Assembly: GCF_006152115.1 (NCBI RefSeq)
Contig: NZ_VDFU01000004.1
Coordinates: forward strand, 186,001-250,000
DNA length: 64,000 nt
Source: Rubellimicrobium rubrum
GTDB lineage: Bacteria; Pseudomonadota; Alphaproteobacteria; Rhodobacterales; Rhodobacteraceae
Direction of reading: 5' to 3'
The notes below the pieces were generated by a model. That model was not told the DNA's origin, searched no databases, and was given only the letters and a program-made list of their open reading frames with translations. The position numbers and the translations under genes were made by a program. Of the stretch, positions 22,199 through 31,470 are shown one piece after another (the stretch's first letter is position 1; every line of letters begins with the position of its first letter).

Positions 22199-23389
22199 CT
22201 AGTCGAAGAAGCCCTCATCCTCGGGCGATAACCGTGTACGCGCGGCCTCGATCACGAAGTCCACACCCAGGCCCGGCCGGTTCGGCACCTCGACAAAGCC
22301 GTCCCGGACCTCGGGGACGCCGGTTACGATCTCGTTCCACCAGAGGGGCTCTGCCATGGTGTGCTCGAACGCGATGAAGTTCATCGGCAACGTCGCGCAG
22401 ATCTGCGCCAAGGCGGCAAGCCCGAGGGGGCCGTTCGCGGTGCCGTGCGGCGCTATCATGATCTGGTGAAGATCGGCATACTCCGCCACCCACTTCAGCT
22501 CGGCCAGCCCACCCACATCGGCAGGGTCCGGCCCTACGACATGCACCGCGTTGCCGCCGATCAGCTCCTTGAAGTTCTGGCGCAGGTAGATCTGTTCGCC
22601 GGTATGGATCGGGACCGGGGACATGCGGGTGAGTTCTCGCCAGCTCGCGGCGTCCACCCAGGGGGTGTAGTCGCCCGAAAGCAGGTCCTCGACCCAAAGA
22701 AGGTCGAAGGGCTCGAGCTTGCGGACGAGGCGCATCGCATCCGGCAGCAGCCAGCCCGGCCCGCAGTCGAGAGCGAGGCCGACGCGGTCGCCCGCCACCT
22801 CCTTCATCGCGGCCACGCAGGCCACGAGGTGGTCGAGCCCGCGTTCGGTTACCGGGCCCCGGTCGAGCGCCCCGTGGAACGGCCCCGCCCCGAGCTCGCC
22901 GTAGGTGAAGCCAGGAACCTCGCGCTTCATCGGGGAATGAAAGCCTATGGGCTGCTTGATGATCGTGAAGCCCTCCGGGCTGGCCATCATCTGCCGCATG
23001 TCCTCGGCGTAGTGCTCGGGCTCGTGCCCAGCGAGCGGAAAGCGCAGGGCCCCGTTGTAGACCCGCACCCGGTCGCGGACCTTGCCCCCCAGGAGCCTGT
23101 GGACAGGAAGCCCCGCCGCCTTGCCCGCGATATCCCAGAGCGCCGTTTCCACCGCGCTCACCGCCGCGCCCCAGGGCTTGAAGCCCCCGCGCTGGCGAAT
23201 GCGCCGCATCGTCCGCTCGACGAGCGTCGGGTCCTCGCCCACCAGCGCCTCGCGCAAGGCGAGGACGTGGGGCTTGAGGTAGGGCTTCCAGTGCTCGGCC
23301 TGGGCATAGCCAGACAGGCCCTCGTCGGTAACGATGCGCACGACCGGGCTTCGGCCGATGATCGCGCAGCGAAGATCAACGATGCGCAT
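22199..23389 (-). CDS. Enolase-superfamily sugar-acid dehydratase/racemase
   Basis: A 396-residue mandelate racemase/muconate lactonising enzyme family protein. The N-terminal capping domain includes AVSAVETALWDIAGKAAGLPVHRLLGGK. Barrel metal ligands appear as Asp in LALDCG, Glu in LLWVEDLL and Glu in HTGEQ; IAPHGTANGP holds the catalytic His region. Family members dehydrate aldonic or aldaric acids. It starts 3 bases after the IclR stop and is cotranscribed with IclR and the Gfo/Idh gene. It is clearly divergent from the second enolase-family gene at 25488, so the two probably act on different acids or epimers. Confidence 0.87.
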   Translation of the reverse strand: MRIVDLRCAIIGRSPVVRIVTDEGLSGYAQAEHWKPYLKPHVLALREALVGEDPTLVERTMRRIRQRGGFKPWGAAVSAVETALWDIAGKAAGLPVHRLLGGKVRDRVRVYNGALRFPLAGHEPEHYAEDMRQMMASPEGFTIIKQPIGFHSPMKREVPGFTYGELGAGPFHGALDRGPVTERGLDHLVACVAAMKEVAGDRVGLALDCGPGWLLPDAMRLVRKLEPFDLLWVEDLLSGDYTPWVDAASWRELTRMSPVPIHTGEQIYLRQNFKELIGGNAVHVVGPDPADVGGLAELKWVAEYADLHQIMIAPHGTANGPLGLAALAQICATLPMNFIAFEHTMAEPLWWNEIVTGVPEVRDGFVEVPNRPGLGVDFVIEAARTRLSPEDEGFFD

Positions 23390-23392
23390 GGC

Positions 23393-24178
23393 TCAGGCGT
23401 CCTTCAGCCGGGCGGATAACTGCGTGCCGGCCTCCAGCGCCGCGGCGCGGATCTCGGCCACCCGCGCCTCGCCCGCGCCAGCAAGGAAGGGCACGCTGAG
23501 CGCGGCCACGACCTGTCCCGATGCGTCGGTGACGGGCACGGCGATGGCATGGATGCTTGCCGAATGCTCCCCCCAGTCCCTCGCCCAACCTTCCGCCCGG
23601 ATGCGTTCGAGATCCCGGTCCAGGTCGGCTGCCTTGACGCGCTTCCCGCCGGGCATGGTCCCCAGGTCGCCCGCCAGGCTTTTGCGCCGCTCGGCCTCGG
23701 GCAGATGTGCGAGGAGGACCTTGCCCGCCGCCCCGACATGCAGGGGCAGGCGCTGGCCCGACCGGACGTTCAGGGCGTATTCCCGCCGCCCCTGCGCAGC
23801 CGCGATCACCAGAAGCCCTTGCGCATCCACGACCGTAAGCTTGATCCCTTCGCCCAGGACCTCGGCCAACCGGTTCAGGACGGGCTGAGCCACGTCAGGC
23901 AGGTCTATCCTGCCTGCTCCGGACGCTGCGTGGGAAGCCAGGCTCAGGAGGCGTGCGCCCAGCACGTAGGTCCCCGCCCCGTCGCGGCGCACCATGTCAT
24001 GTCGTTCGAGCGTGTTCAGGATACGATAGACCGAGGAGCGGGGCTGGCGCAGCGTAGCCGTGAGATCGGTGATCGAGGCACCGTCCACGCGACGCTCCAG
24101 CTCGGTCAGGATGTCCATCATGCGATCGATGACCGGCACGCTGTGCTTCTCAGTCGCAGGCCTGAACACCAAGGTCAT
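23393..24178 (-). CDS. IclR-family transcriptional regulator
   Basis: A 261-residue regulator. N-terminal winged helix (about 15-75: MMDILTELE, ASITDLTATLRQPRSSVYRILNTLE) and C-terminal effector domain (VGAAGKVLLAHLPE, RDWGEHSASIHAIAVPV, VAALSVPFL). IclR proteins typically respond to organic or sugar acids and control adjacent catabolic genes. It heads a minus-strand operon with an enolase-family enzyme and a Gfo/Idh protein, and is divergent from the Fe-alcohol dehydrogenase operon, so it likely controls both sides. The start at the ATG 24178 is uncertain; a GTG two codons upstream has a better-spaced AAGGA. Confidence 0.88.
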   Translation of the reverse strand: MTLVFRPATEKHSVPVIDRMMDILTELERRVDGASITDLTATLRQPRSSVYRILNTLERHDMVRRDGAGTYVLGARLLSLASHAASGAGRIDLPDVAQPVLNRLAEVLGEGIKLTVVDAQGLLVIAAAQGRREYALNVRSGQRLPLHVGAAGKVLLAHLPEAERRKSLAGDLGTMPGGKRVKAADLDRDLERIRAEGWARDWGEHSASIHAIAVPVTDASGQVVAALSVPFLAGAGEARVAEIRAAALEAGTQLSARLKDA

Positions 24179-24245
24179 CTCCACCGCAACGTTCCGTCCT
24201 TCTGACCGCGTGATTGACTTCGTGCAAGTCTGGACCCTACCATCG

Positions 24246-24256
24246 AGTTCTGAACT
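24246..24256. promoter_or_regulatory. Candidate IclR operator
   Basis: AGTTCTGAACT is an 11-base inverted repeat with a single central base in the 183-base divergent spacer, 68 bases from the IclR start and about 105 from the alcohol dehydrogenase start. The surrounding DNA (24246-24280) is A+T-rich for this genome. Confidence 0.45.
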
Positions 24257-24361
24257 ACATAAGTCCACATTTGAATTCGTTGGGCGGGACGAGGACAAGC
24301 TTGCTGCAAGCGCCTTCGGGCGTGGGGCAGGGCTTGGCACCGTTCCGCCGGGAAGGCGGCC

Positions 24362-25474
24362 TTGGCCCGGATCACCTATCTGACCACCATCGACCTCGGC
24401 CCCGGCGAAGCGGCCGGGCTGCCGGCGGCCCTTGCGGAACTGGGCGTCGCACGCCCCCTCGTCGTCACCGATCGGGGCATCGCCGCTGCGGGCCTCGTCG
24501 AACGGGTGGCTGGGCCTTTGGGTGATGTCCCCGTCTTCCTCGACGTGCCGACCAACCCGACCGAGGCCGCGGCCCTGGCAGCGCTCGATCTCTACCGAGG
24601 GGAGGGCTGCGACGGCATCGTGGCGCTGGGGGGCGGCTCGCCCATCGACTTGGCCAAGGCCGTGGCCCTGCTGGCCACCCATGACGGGCCGCTGGTGCGC
24701 TATGCCGCCATCGAGGGCGGCGTTGGGCTGATCGGGCCAGTTGCGCCCGTCGTGGCCGTCCCCACAACGGCCGGCACGGGGGCCGAGGTCGGGCGCGCCG
24801 CTCTCATCACCCTCGAGGACGGGCGCAAGCTCGGGCTGATCAGCCCCCACCTGATCCCGCGCCGCGCCATTGTGGACCCCGAGCTGACCCTTGGCCTGCC
24901 ACCGGGCCTGACGGCGGCCACCGGACTCGACGCCCTGTCGCACTGCATCGAGACATTCCTGTCGCCGCGCGACAACCCTGTGGCGGATGCCATCGCCCTG
25001 GACGGCGCGCGGCGGATTTGGGCCGCCCTGCCCCGCGCCGTCGAGGCTCCAGGCGACCTGGCCGCCCGGACCGAGATGGCGACCGGCGCCGTCATGGGCG
25101 GCCTCGCCTTCCAGAAGGGGCTCGGGGCGGTCCACTCCCTGAGCCACGCCCTGGGTAGCCTGAAGGAGCTCGCCTTGCATCATGGCACCCTGAACGCGCT
25201 GCTGATGCCGGCCGTGCTCCGTTTCAACGCCCCGGCAATCGCAGAGCGCCTGCCGCGCATCACCGCGGCGATGGGGGTCGCGGGGGATCTTTCCGATGCC
25301 CTCGACGCACTCAATCGTCGGCTGAACCTGCCGCGCGGCTTGAGGGAGCTTGGCGTGACCGAAGCGCATTTCGCGACCGTCATCCTCCGCGCCCTGGCCG
25401 ATCACAGCCATGCCACCAATCCGCGCCCGGCCTCGGCCGAGGATTACCGCGCCCTCCTTGCCGGAGCGCTATGA
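24362..25474 (+). CDS. Iron-containing alcohol dehydrogenase
   Basis: A 370-residue type III alcohol dehydrogenase. NAD binding [14 protein letters not shown] near 95-110 and [13 protein letters not shown] near 135; metal ligands are the Asp and His region in [11 protein letters not shown] and the histidines of [11 protein letters not shown]. The start is a TTG preceded by GGGAAGG; the first residues ITYLTTI match the usual family N-terminus. It is the first gene of an operon with an enolase-family enzyme and a GST, divergent from IclR. Likely substrates are hydroxy acids or short sugar-derived alcohols made in the sugar-acid pathway. Confidence 0.87.
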   Translation: MARITYLTTIDLGPGEAAGLPAALAELGVARPLVVTDRGIAAAGLVERVAGPLGDVPVFLDVPTNPTEAAALAALDLYRGEGCDGIVALGGGSPIDLAKAVALLATHDGPLVRYAAIEGGVGLIGPVAPVVAVPTTAGTGAEVGRAALITLEDGRKLGLISPHLIPRRAIVDPELTLGLPPGLTAATGLDALSHCIETFLSPRDNPVADAIALDGARRIWAALPRAVEAPGDLAARTEMATGAVMGGLAFQKGLGAVHSLSHALGSLKELALHHGTLNALLMPAVLRFNAPAIAERLPRITAAMGVAGDLSDALDALNRRLNLPRGLRELGVTEAHFATVILRALADHSHATNPRPASAEDYRALLAGAL

Positions 25475-25487
25475 GGAAGTTTCCGCT

Positions 25488-26660
25488 ATGAAGATCATCC
25501 GTCAGAAGGTGTTCGTCGCCAATGTGAGCCGCACCAACTTTGTCTTCGTCAAGCTCACCACCGACGAGGGCATCGAAGGCGTGGGAGAGGCCACGCTGGA
25601 ATGGAAGACCCTCACGGTGGTGGCCGCCCTGAACGACCTTGAGCGGAGCGTGATCGGTCTCGACCCCTTTGCCACCGACTTCGCCGTCGAACGGCTTCAC
25701 CGCGACAGCTACTGGCGCACCGGAGCCCCGTTCCGAACCGCCCTGGGCGCCATCGAGGCCGCCATGCTCGACATCAAGGGCAAGGCGTTGGGGATGCCGG
25801 TCTATGAGCTGCTGGGCGGCAAGCAGCGCGACCGCGTGGAGTGCTATGCGAACCACTGGTTCTCGGGCGCGAACGAGCCGGAGGAATACGCGGCGAACGC
25901 CCGCAGCGCCGTGGCGATGGGCTACCGCGCGCTGAAATGGGACCCGTTCGAGGCAGCGGACCTGTCCATGAGCCCGGCGCAGCGGCGGCGCACGATCGAC
26001 ATCGTGGCAGCGGTCCGTGATGCCGTGGGACCTGATATCGACCTCATGCTCGATGTCCATGGGCGGCTTGATGTGCCCACCGCCATCGCCATGTGCCGCG
26101 CGCTGGAGCCCTACGGGCTGCGCTGGATCGAGGAGCCGACCCCGCCCGAGAGCATCGACGCCCTAGCCGAGGTGCGCCGCGCCTCGCCCGTGCCCATCGC
26201 CGCGGGCGAGCGCTTCTTCGAGCCCGCCCGCTTTGTCGAGGCGCTCGCCAAGAACGCCGTCGACGTGCTCCAGCCGGATGTGAGCCATGTGGGCGGCCTG
26301 GGGGAAACCAAGCGCATCGCGCACTTGGCCCATGCTCACCTCATTCCGGTCGCGCCCCACAACCCAGTCGGGCCGGTGATGAACGCAATGACGCTCCACA
26401 CTGCGGTCGCCATTCCCAACATGTCGATCTTCGAGACCGTTTCGATCGATGTGCCTTGGCGGCGGGAACTGGTGCGCGAAACCCTCGTCTTCGAGGATGG
26501 CGCCCTTCTCGCCCCGACCGCGCCGGGGCTTGGCGTCGAACTCGTGGAGGACGCCTTCGAGCGCTTCCCTTATGTGGCCACTGACGTGCCGCTCTTCGAC
26601 GGCACCATCAACCTCCACGGCGTCGCCTCTGGCGCCCAGACGATGGGTCCAAAGGACTAG
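25488..26660 (+). CDS. Enolase-superfamily dehydratase (galactonate dehydratase-like)
   Basis: A 390-residue mandelate racemase-family protein. Metal ligands: Asp in LMLDVHG, Glu in WIEEPTPPES, Glu in AAGERFF; QPDVSHVGGLGETKRIA and VAPHNPVGP are characteristic of the galactonate dehydratase (DgoD) side of the family. AGGAAG lies eight bases before the ATG, which is 13 bases after the alcohol dehydrogenase stop. Expected role is loss of water from an aldonic acid to give a 2-keto-3-deoxy acid. Exact stereochemistry cannot be read from sequence. Confidence 0.87.
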   Translation: MKIIRQKVFVANVSRTNFVFVKLTTDEGIEGVGEATLEWKTLTVVAALNDLERSVIGLDPFATDFAVERLHRDSYWRTGAPFRTALGAIEAAMLDIKGKALGMPVYELLGGKQRDRVECYANHWFSGANEPEEYAANARSAVAMGYRALKWDPFEAADLSMSPAQRRRTIDIVAAVRDAVGPDIDLMLDVHGRLDVPTAIAMCRALEPYGLRWIEEPTPPESIDALAEVRRASPVPIAAGERFFEPARFVEALAKNAVDVLQPDVSHVGGLGETKRIAHLAHAHLIPVAPHNPVGPVMNAMTLHTAVAIPNMSIFETVSIDVPWRRELVRETLVFEDGALLAPTAPGLGVELVEDAFERFPYVATDVPLFDGTINLHGVASGAQTMGPKD

Positions 26661-26720
26661 GCACAGGACCGCAATAGACACAACGATCGCTGGAGTGCCT
26701 TCACCGCCAGGAGCACATCC

Positions 26721-27377
26721 ATGACCCCCACCATCACCGCCTTTGCCCAATCTCCCGATCGCGGCCGGGGTCTCGCCCGCGACATGCGCGTCCGCTGGGC
26801 GCTCGAGGAGGTAGGACAGCCCTACGAGGTTCGCCTCGTTACGTTCGCCGAGATGAAGGAGGCTGCGCACCGCGCGCGGCATCCCTTCGGGCAGATCCCG
26901 ACTTATGAGGAGGGCGGCCTCGTTCTCTTCGAGTCCGGCGCCATCGTGCTGCATATCGCGGAGCGCCACGTTGGCCTGCTGCCTGAGGAGGCAAACGCCC
27001 GGGCGCGCGCGATCGCCTGGATGTTTGCCGCACTCGGCACGGTGGAGCCGCCGATCCTGGAGTTGCAAAACGCCACCCTGCTGGAGCGCGACAAGCCTTG
27101 GTCGGACGAGCGCCTGCCCATCGTCAAGGATCGCATCCGTGTCCGGCTGGGCGAGTTGTCCGATCACTTGGGCCAAGACGATTGGCTCGGGGACGGGTTC
27201 AGCGCGGCCGACCTCATGATGGTGCATGCATTGCGAAGGCTGGAGGGATCGGGACTGCTCGACGAGCATCCAAGCCTGTTCGCGTATGTCGCACGCGGCC
27301 AAGCGCGGCCTGCCTACCAGCGGGCATTCGATGCCCAACTGGCGGTGTTCACGGGCAGGGCACCGATCAGGGGATGA
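26721..27377 (+). CDS. Glutathione S-transferase family protein
   Basis: A 218-residue GST. The thioredoxin-like domain has FGQIPTYEEGGLVLFESGAIVLHIAE (cis-Pro and the Glu-Ser glutathione-binding pair); the C-terminal domain has GFSAADLMMVHALRRL. It is distinct from the GST-like protein in the Rieske operon. It follows the dehydratase by 60 bases and probably belongs to the same transcript. GSTs in sugar-acid or aromatic operons can act in isomerisation or detoxification; the specific role is unknown. Confidence 0.83.
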   Translation: MTPTITAFAQSPDRGRGLARDMRVRWALEEVGQPYEVRLVTFAEMKEAAHRARHPFGQIPTYEEGGLVLFESGAIVLHIAERHVGLLPEEANARARAIAWMFAALGTVEPPILELQNATLLERDKPWSDERLPIVKDRIRVRLGELSDHLGQDDWLGDGFSAADLMMVHALRRLEGSGLLDEHPSLFAYVARGQARPAYQRAFDAQLAVFTGRAPIRG

Positions 27378-27508
27378 CCTCTGCTCCGGGCTCCTGAGCG
27401 TCGTCGCTGCCCAAGGCACGGCCCAGTCTTCGGCGCTTCCGCGGATGCTGTCACATGCCGCCGATGCACGGTTGACTCGAAGGGTGCACCGACTGCACAG
27501 TGCCGTAA

Positions 27509-27525
27509 TGAACACACGATGTTCA
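27509..27525. promoter_or_regulatory. Candidate operator TGAACA-N5-TGTTCA
   Basis: A perfect 6-5-6 inverted repeat 116 bases before the first gene of the sugar transporter operon. Its GAAC/GTTC core is shared with the candidate IclR site at 24246, so IclR may control this operon as well. Confidence 0.4.
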
Positions 27526-27640
27526 CCTTTGAACTTGTCGAGGAGGGCAGGTTCAACGGAAGCCCGGTGGGGAGCAGGCCCAAGACCTGCCCCGCATCAC
27601 GGACGCCGGAATCCGGCATTCCAAAGGGAGGAGGACTGAC

Positions 27641-28867
27641 ATGACCCAGATTCAACGCTTCGCGAGCCGACTGGCCTTCGGCGCCTCGGCGCTCGCATTC
27701 ATCACTACGACCGCCTCGGCAGGGGAGATCACGTGGTGGACCCCCAACTTCAACGAGGCCCGCGCGCGCGAACTCCTGACACGGTTTCAGACGGAGCACC
27801 CGGACGTCACGGTGAACCTTGAGATCACCACCACGAACGGCCTGCCCGAGCGCATCCTGACCACGCTTCAATCGGGCGCCGCGCCCGACCTCATCGACGT
27901 GCAGCATCCCTGGGTGAACAACTACGCCCAGAACGGGCTGGTGATCCCGCTCGACGACGTGCTCGAGGCCCGAGAGGACTACAACGAGGCCGCGCTAGAC
28001 TACGTGACCTGGGACGACCAGCTTTGGGGCATCCCCTACCGGATCGAAGCGATCGCCGTGCTTTATAACCGGGGCCACTTCGCGGCGGCCGGGCTCGACC
28101 CCGACAGCCCGCCCAAGACCTGGGACGAGCTCCTGACCACGGCCCGGACCCTCACCGAGGCCGGTCATTCGGGGTTCGCGATCACCGGCGGCGGTGAGGT
28201 CGGGAACACCATCTTCCGGTCCCTCCCGTTTGTCTGGATGAACGGTGGCGACCTCCTCTCGGAGGACGGCACGACCGCCGTCATCAACTCGCCCGAGGCC
28301 GTCGAGGCCGTGAAGTTCTGGACGGACATGTATGTGGAGCACGGCGTCTCGCCCACCTCCACGCTCGAGAATGACGGCACGGCGAACCGGCGGCTCTTCA
28401 TCGCCGACCAGGTCTCCATGTACCAGTCGGGCCAGTTCGACATCGCCTCGATCCAGACCGAGAACCCCAACATCGACATCGGCGCGATGATGACGCCGCA
28501 TCCCGAGGGTGGCGAGCCGGCGGCGATCCTCGGTGGCTGGAGCTGGGTCGTGCCCACTACGGCCGAGAACCCCGAGGATGCCAAGACCCTGATCCGATGG
28601 CTCGCGCAGCCCGAGAACATGGGCTTCTTCACCGATACCTTTCCGGCCCGGACCTCTGCGATGGAACTGCCGCGCTTCGACGACCCGATGCTGCAGGTCT
28701 TTGGCGAGATGCTGCCCTACGGCCGCCCACTGCCCACGCATCCCCAATATGCGCAGATGGCCCAGGCCTACTTCGACGGCATCCAGCGGATCCTGATAGG
28801 CGAGCAGACCGCTCAGGAGGCGATGGACCTCGCCGCCGAGGACATCCAGGCGCTCCTCGACCAGTAA
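27641..28867 (+). CDS. CUT1 ABC transporter sugar-binding protein
   Basis: A 408-residue extracellular solute-binding protein family 1 member. A Sec signal peptide with cleavage at TASA-G near residue 28 is clear. Mature features: EITWWTPNF, LQSGAAPDLIDVQHPWVNNYAQ, WGIPYRIEAIAVLYN, WDELLTTARTLTEAG. GGGAGGAGG precedes the ATG. It is the first gene of a seven-gene plus-strand operon with two permeases, an AKR, an ATPase, an RraA-like protein and an SDR. The ligand is probably an oligosaccharide or modified sugar. Confidence 0.9.
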   Translation: MTQIQRFASRLAFGASALAFITTTASAGEITWWTPNFNEARARELLTRFQTEHPDVTVNLEITTTNGLPERILTTLQSGAAPDLIDVQHPWVNNYAQNGLVIPLDDVLEAREDYNEAALDYVTWDDQLWGIPYRIEAIAVLYNRGHFAAAGLDPDSPPKTWDELLTTARTLTEAGHSGFAITGGGEVGNTIFRSLPFVWMNGGDLLSEDGTTAVINSPEAVEAVKFWTDMYVEHGVSPTSTLENDGTANRRLFIADQVSMYQSGQFDIASIQTENPNIDIGAMMTPHPEGGEPAAILGGWSWVVPTTAENPEDAKTLIRWLAQPENMGFFTDTFPARTSAMELPRFDDPMLQVFGEMLPYGRPLPTHPQYAQMAQAYFDGIQRILIGEQTAQEAMDLAAEDIQALLDQ

Positions 28868-28937
28868 CAGCCTCCGCAAGCTTCACCGGGATCACCGTCC
28901 CGGTGGCCGCCTCGACCTGCACCCGGAGCCTTCGCCC

Positions 28938-29798
28938 ATGCGACGCCTGCCCACGGGCCTTCTCTTTGCCCTGCCCGCCCTGATCGTCCTCCTGGCGCTG
29001 ATTGCCTATCCCGTCGTCTACACAGGCATCCTCAGCGTGACCGACGGCTCCGGCGCCTTCACGGGAACCGAGAACTTCCGCGATGTCCTGTCCGCCAGGA
29101 TGACGCCTCGGGCCTTCACCAACACGCTCTGGTGGGTCGGGGGCTCCATCATCTTCCAGGTGATCCTTGGCACGGCGGCGGCGATCCTGCTCAACCAGGA
29201 GTTCCCCGGGCGGGGCATCGTGCGCGCCATTGCCGTGATCCCCTGGGTCGTGCCCGGCATCGTCGCCGCGACGACCTGGGCTTGGATGTTCCACACCGAG
29301 TTCGGGATCATCAACTACATGCTGACCGGGCCGGGCCTCATGGACGAACCGGTGGGCTGGCTGACCAACCCCGACACCGTGATGCCAGCGATGATCGCCA
29401 TCAACGTCTGGAAGCTCTTCCCCTTTGTCGCGATCATGGTGCTGGCCGGACTCCAGTCGATTCCCAAGGACCTCTACGAGGCCGCGCGCGTGGACGGCGC
29501 GAGCTTCTGGGAGGAAACCCGGTACATCACCCTGCCACAGGTTCGCCCGGTGCTGATCGCGGTGACGCTGCTCCTCGTGATCTGGGCGCTCAACCATGTC
29601 ACCACCATCTACGCGATCACCAAGGGCGGGCCAGCGAACCTCACGCTCATCACCCCGATCCAGATCTTCCGGTTGGGCTTCGAGTCCTTCCAGTTCAACC
29701 AGGCGGCCGCATTGTCGGTGATCTTCTTCGTGATCGCGATGGTGATCGTGGCCCTTTACATCCGCTTCCTGGCATCAAGCGGGGAGGTCGCGCGATGA
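28938..29798 (+). CDS. CUT1 ABC transporter permease (MalF type)
   Basis: A 286-residue inner-membrane protein with six hydrophobic segments. The cytoplasmic EAA loop that docks the ATPase is EAARVDGASFWEETRYITLP. It starts 70 bases after the binding protein gene and its stop overlaps the next permease start (ATGA). Confidence 0.9.
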   Translation: MRRLPTGLLFALPALIVLLALIAYPVVYTGILSVTDGSGAFTGTENFRDVLSARMTPRAFTNTLWWVGGSIIFQVILGTAAAILLNQEFPGRGIVRAIAVIPWVVPGIVAATTWAWMFHTEFGIINYMLTGPGLMDEPVGWLTNPDTVMPAMIAINVWKLFPFVAIMVLAGLQSIPKDLYEAARVDGASFWEETRYITLPQVRPVLIAVTLLLVIWALNHVTTIYAITKGGPANLTLITPIQIFRLGFESFQFNQAAALSVIFFVIAMVIVALYIRFLASSGEVAR

Positions 29799-30625
29799 GG
29801 GCGCCCCTCAGCAGCCGCATCGTGGTCTACGGCTTTTCGGCGCTTCTTGCTGCGGTCTGCCTGTTTCCGTTCCTTTGGATGATCGTCTCATCGCTCAAGG
29901 AACTGCGCGAGCTTTATACGATCCCGCCAAGCTGGATCCCCCAGAATCCGACGCTGTCGAACTACGCGACCGTTCTCTTTTCGAGCAACATCCCGCGCTA
30001 CTTCCTGAACTCGGTGGTGATCTCGCTCGGCTCGACGGCGCTGTCGCTCGCGCTCGCCATCTTCGCCTCCTACGGCTTCGCCCGCTTCCGCTTCCGCGGC
30101 AAGGCGGCGGCGCAGTCCTTCGTGCTGGTGGGGCAGCTTCTGCCTACCGCGGCGATCATCGTGCCGCTTTTCGTGACGCTGCGCTGGCTCGACCTCGTGA
30201 ACACCTATCTCGGGCTGATCCTGGTCTACATGATCATCACCCTGCCGCTCTCGGTGTGGATGCTCACCAGCTACTTCAAGGCCATCCCGGTGGAGCTCGA
30301 GGAAGCGGCAATCATCGACGGCGCATCGCGGATGGGCGTGCTCTTCCGCATCACCCTGCCGCTTTCTCTGCCCGGATTGGTGGCCGTCACGGTCTATGCC
30401 TTCGTGACCACCTGGAACGAGTTCATCTTTGCGCTGTGCTTCGCCACCGACAGTTCGGTCAAGACGCTGCCCATCGGGCTCGCCGAGTTCACGACCGAGT
30501 TCAACACCGACTGGGGCGCCGTCATGGCCGCCTCGATGATCATGACGCTGCCCGTGGCGCTTCTGTTCCTGTCGATGCAACGGCTCTTCATCGGCGGCCT
30601 CATGGCCGGCGCGACAAAGGGCTAG
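29795..30625 (+). CDS. CUT1 ABC transporter permease (MalG type)
   Basis: A 276-residue inner-membrane permease with six hydrophobic segments. The EAA loop reads EEAAIIDGASRMGVLFRITLP. A long open frame continues upstream inside the first permease gene, but the overlap ATGA and the start of homology MRAPLSSRIVVYGF fix the start here. Confidence 0.9.
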   Translation: MRAPLSSRIVVYGFSALLAAVCLFPFLWMIVSSLKELRELYTIPPSWIPQNPTLSNYATVLFSSNIPRYFLNSVVISLGSTALSLALAIFASYGFARFRFRGKAAAQSFVLVGQLLPTAAIIVPLFVTLRWLDLVNTYLGLILVYMIITLPLSVWMLTSYFKAIPVELEEAAIIDGASRMGVLFRITLPLSLPGLVAVTVYAFVTTWNEFIFALCFATDSSVKTLPIGLAEFTTEFNTDWGAVMAASMIMTLPVALLFLSMQRLFIGGLMAGATKG

Positions 30626-30635
30626 GGAGACGCGC

Positions 30636-31460
30636 ATGACACGTCCCGACCTGAACGGCATCCCCGTCCTTGGCCTCGGCACCTTCGGCCGGACCGGCCC
30701 CGAGGGGCTGGCGGCGATCCTTGAAGCGCTCGAGGCGGGCTACCGCCACATCGACACGGCCCAAAGCTATGGGACCGAAGCCAATGTGGGCGAGGCGATC
30801 CGCCGTTCGGGCCTGCCGCGCGACGAGGTCTTCGTGACGACAAAGATAGCGGACACGCATCTCGACTCCCCTCGTGCCCTCGAAAGCGTCGCGCGCAGCC
30901 TCGAGACCATGGGGCTCGACCGGATCGACCTCCTGCTGATCCACTGGCCGTCGCAGAACGACCAGGTTCCCTTCGAGAATTACATGACCGCGCTGGCCGA
31001 GGCGCAGGACAGGGGCTGGGCCCGGCTGATCGGCGTGTCGAACTTCACGATCCGGCACCTCGATCGGGCCGAGGCGCTCCTTGGCCCCGGCCGGCTGGCC
31101 ACCAACCAGGTGGAAATCCACCCTTATCTCCAGACCCCGCGGCTGGCCGCCTTCGCCAAGGCCAAGGGACTGCCGCTCACCGCATACCAGCCGCTCGCCA
31201 AGGGCGAGGTGGCCCGGGACCCGACGCTGTCCCGGATCGGCAAGGCACACGACGTCTCCGCTGCAGCGGTAGCCCTGGCCTTTCTCATGGCACAGGGCCA
31301 CATCGTCATCCCCGCTTCTTCGGACCCCGCACGCCTGCGCGGCAACCTTGAGGCCCTGACGGTGAGCCTATCCGAGGACGAACTGGCCCAGATCCGCGCG
31401 CTGGATCGCGGCCAACGCCTCATCAATCCCGACAAGGCCCCGGACTGGGACGACCGCTAG
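30636..31460 (+). CDS. Aldo/keto reductase
   Basis: A 274-residue AKR with TIM-barrel fold and full tetrad D40, Y45, K70 and H103; the GVSNFTI and VEIHPYLQ segments are typical. It is inserted between the permease and ATPase genes of the transporter operon, so the imported sugar is probably reduced or its keto form processed. It is closely similar in sequence pattern (LGxGTxGRTGPEG, RDEVFVTTK, RLIGVSNFTI) to the AKR at 44035, suggesting a duplicated gene. Confidence 0.9.
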   Translation: MTRPDLNGIPVLGLGTFGRTGPEGLAAILEALEAGYRHIDTAQSYGTEANVGEAIRRSGLPRDEVFVTTKIADTHLDSPRALESVARSLETMGLDRIDLLLIHWPSQNDQVPFENYMTALAEAQDRGWARLIGVSNFTIRHLDRAEALLGPGRLATNQVEIHPYLQTPRLAAFAKAKGLPLTAYQPLAKGEVARDPTLSRIGKAHDVSAAAVALAFLMAQGHIVIPASSDPARLRGNLEALTVSLSEDELAQIRALDRGQRLINPDKAPDWDDR

Positions 31461-31470
31461 GAGGGCGCTC

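Noticed and set aside
24179-25411. Extension of the IclR frame far upstream
   Set aside because: It covers the divergent promoter and the antisense of the alcohol dehydrogenase gene; the IclR domain starts near 24178.
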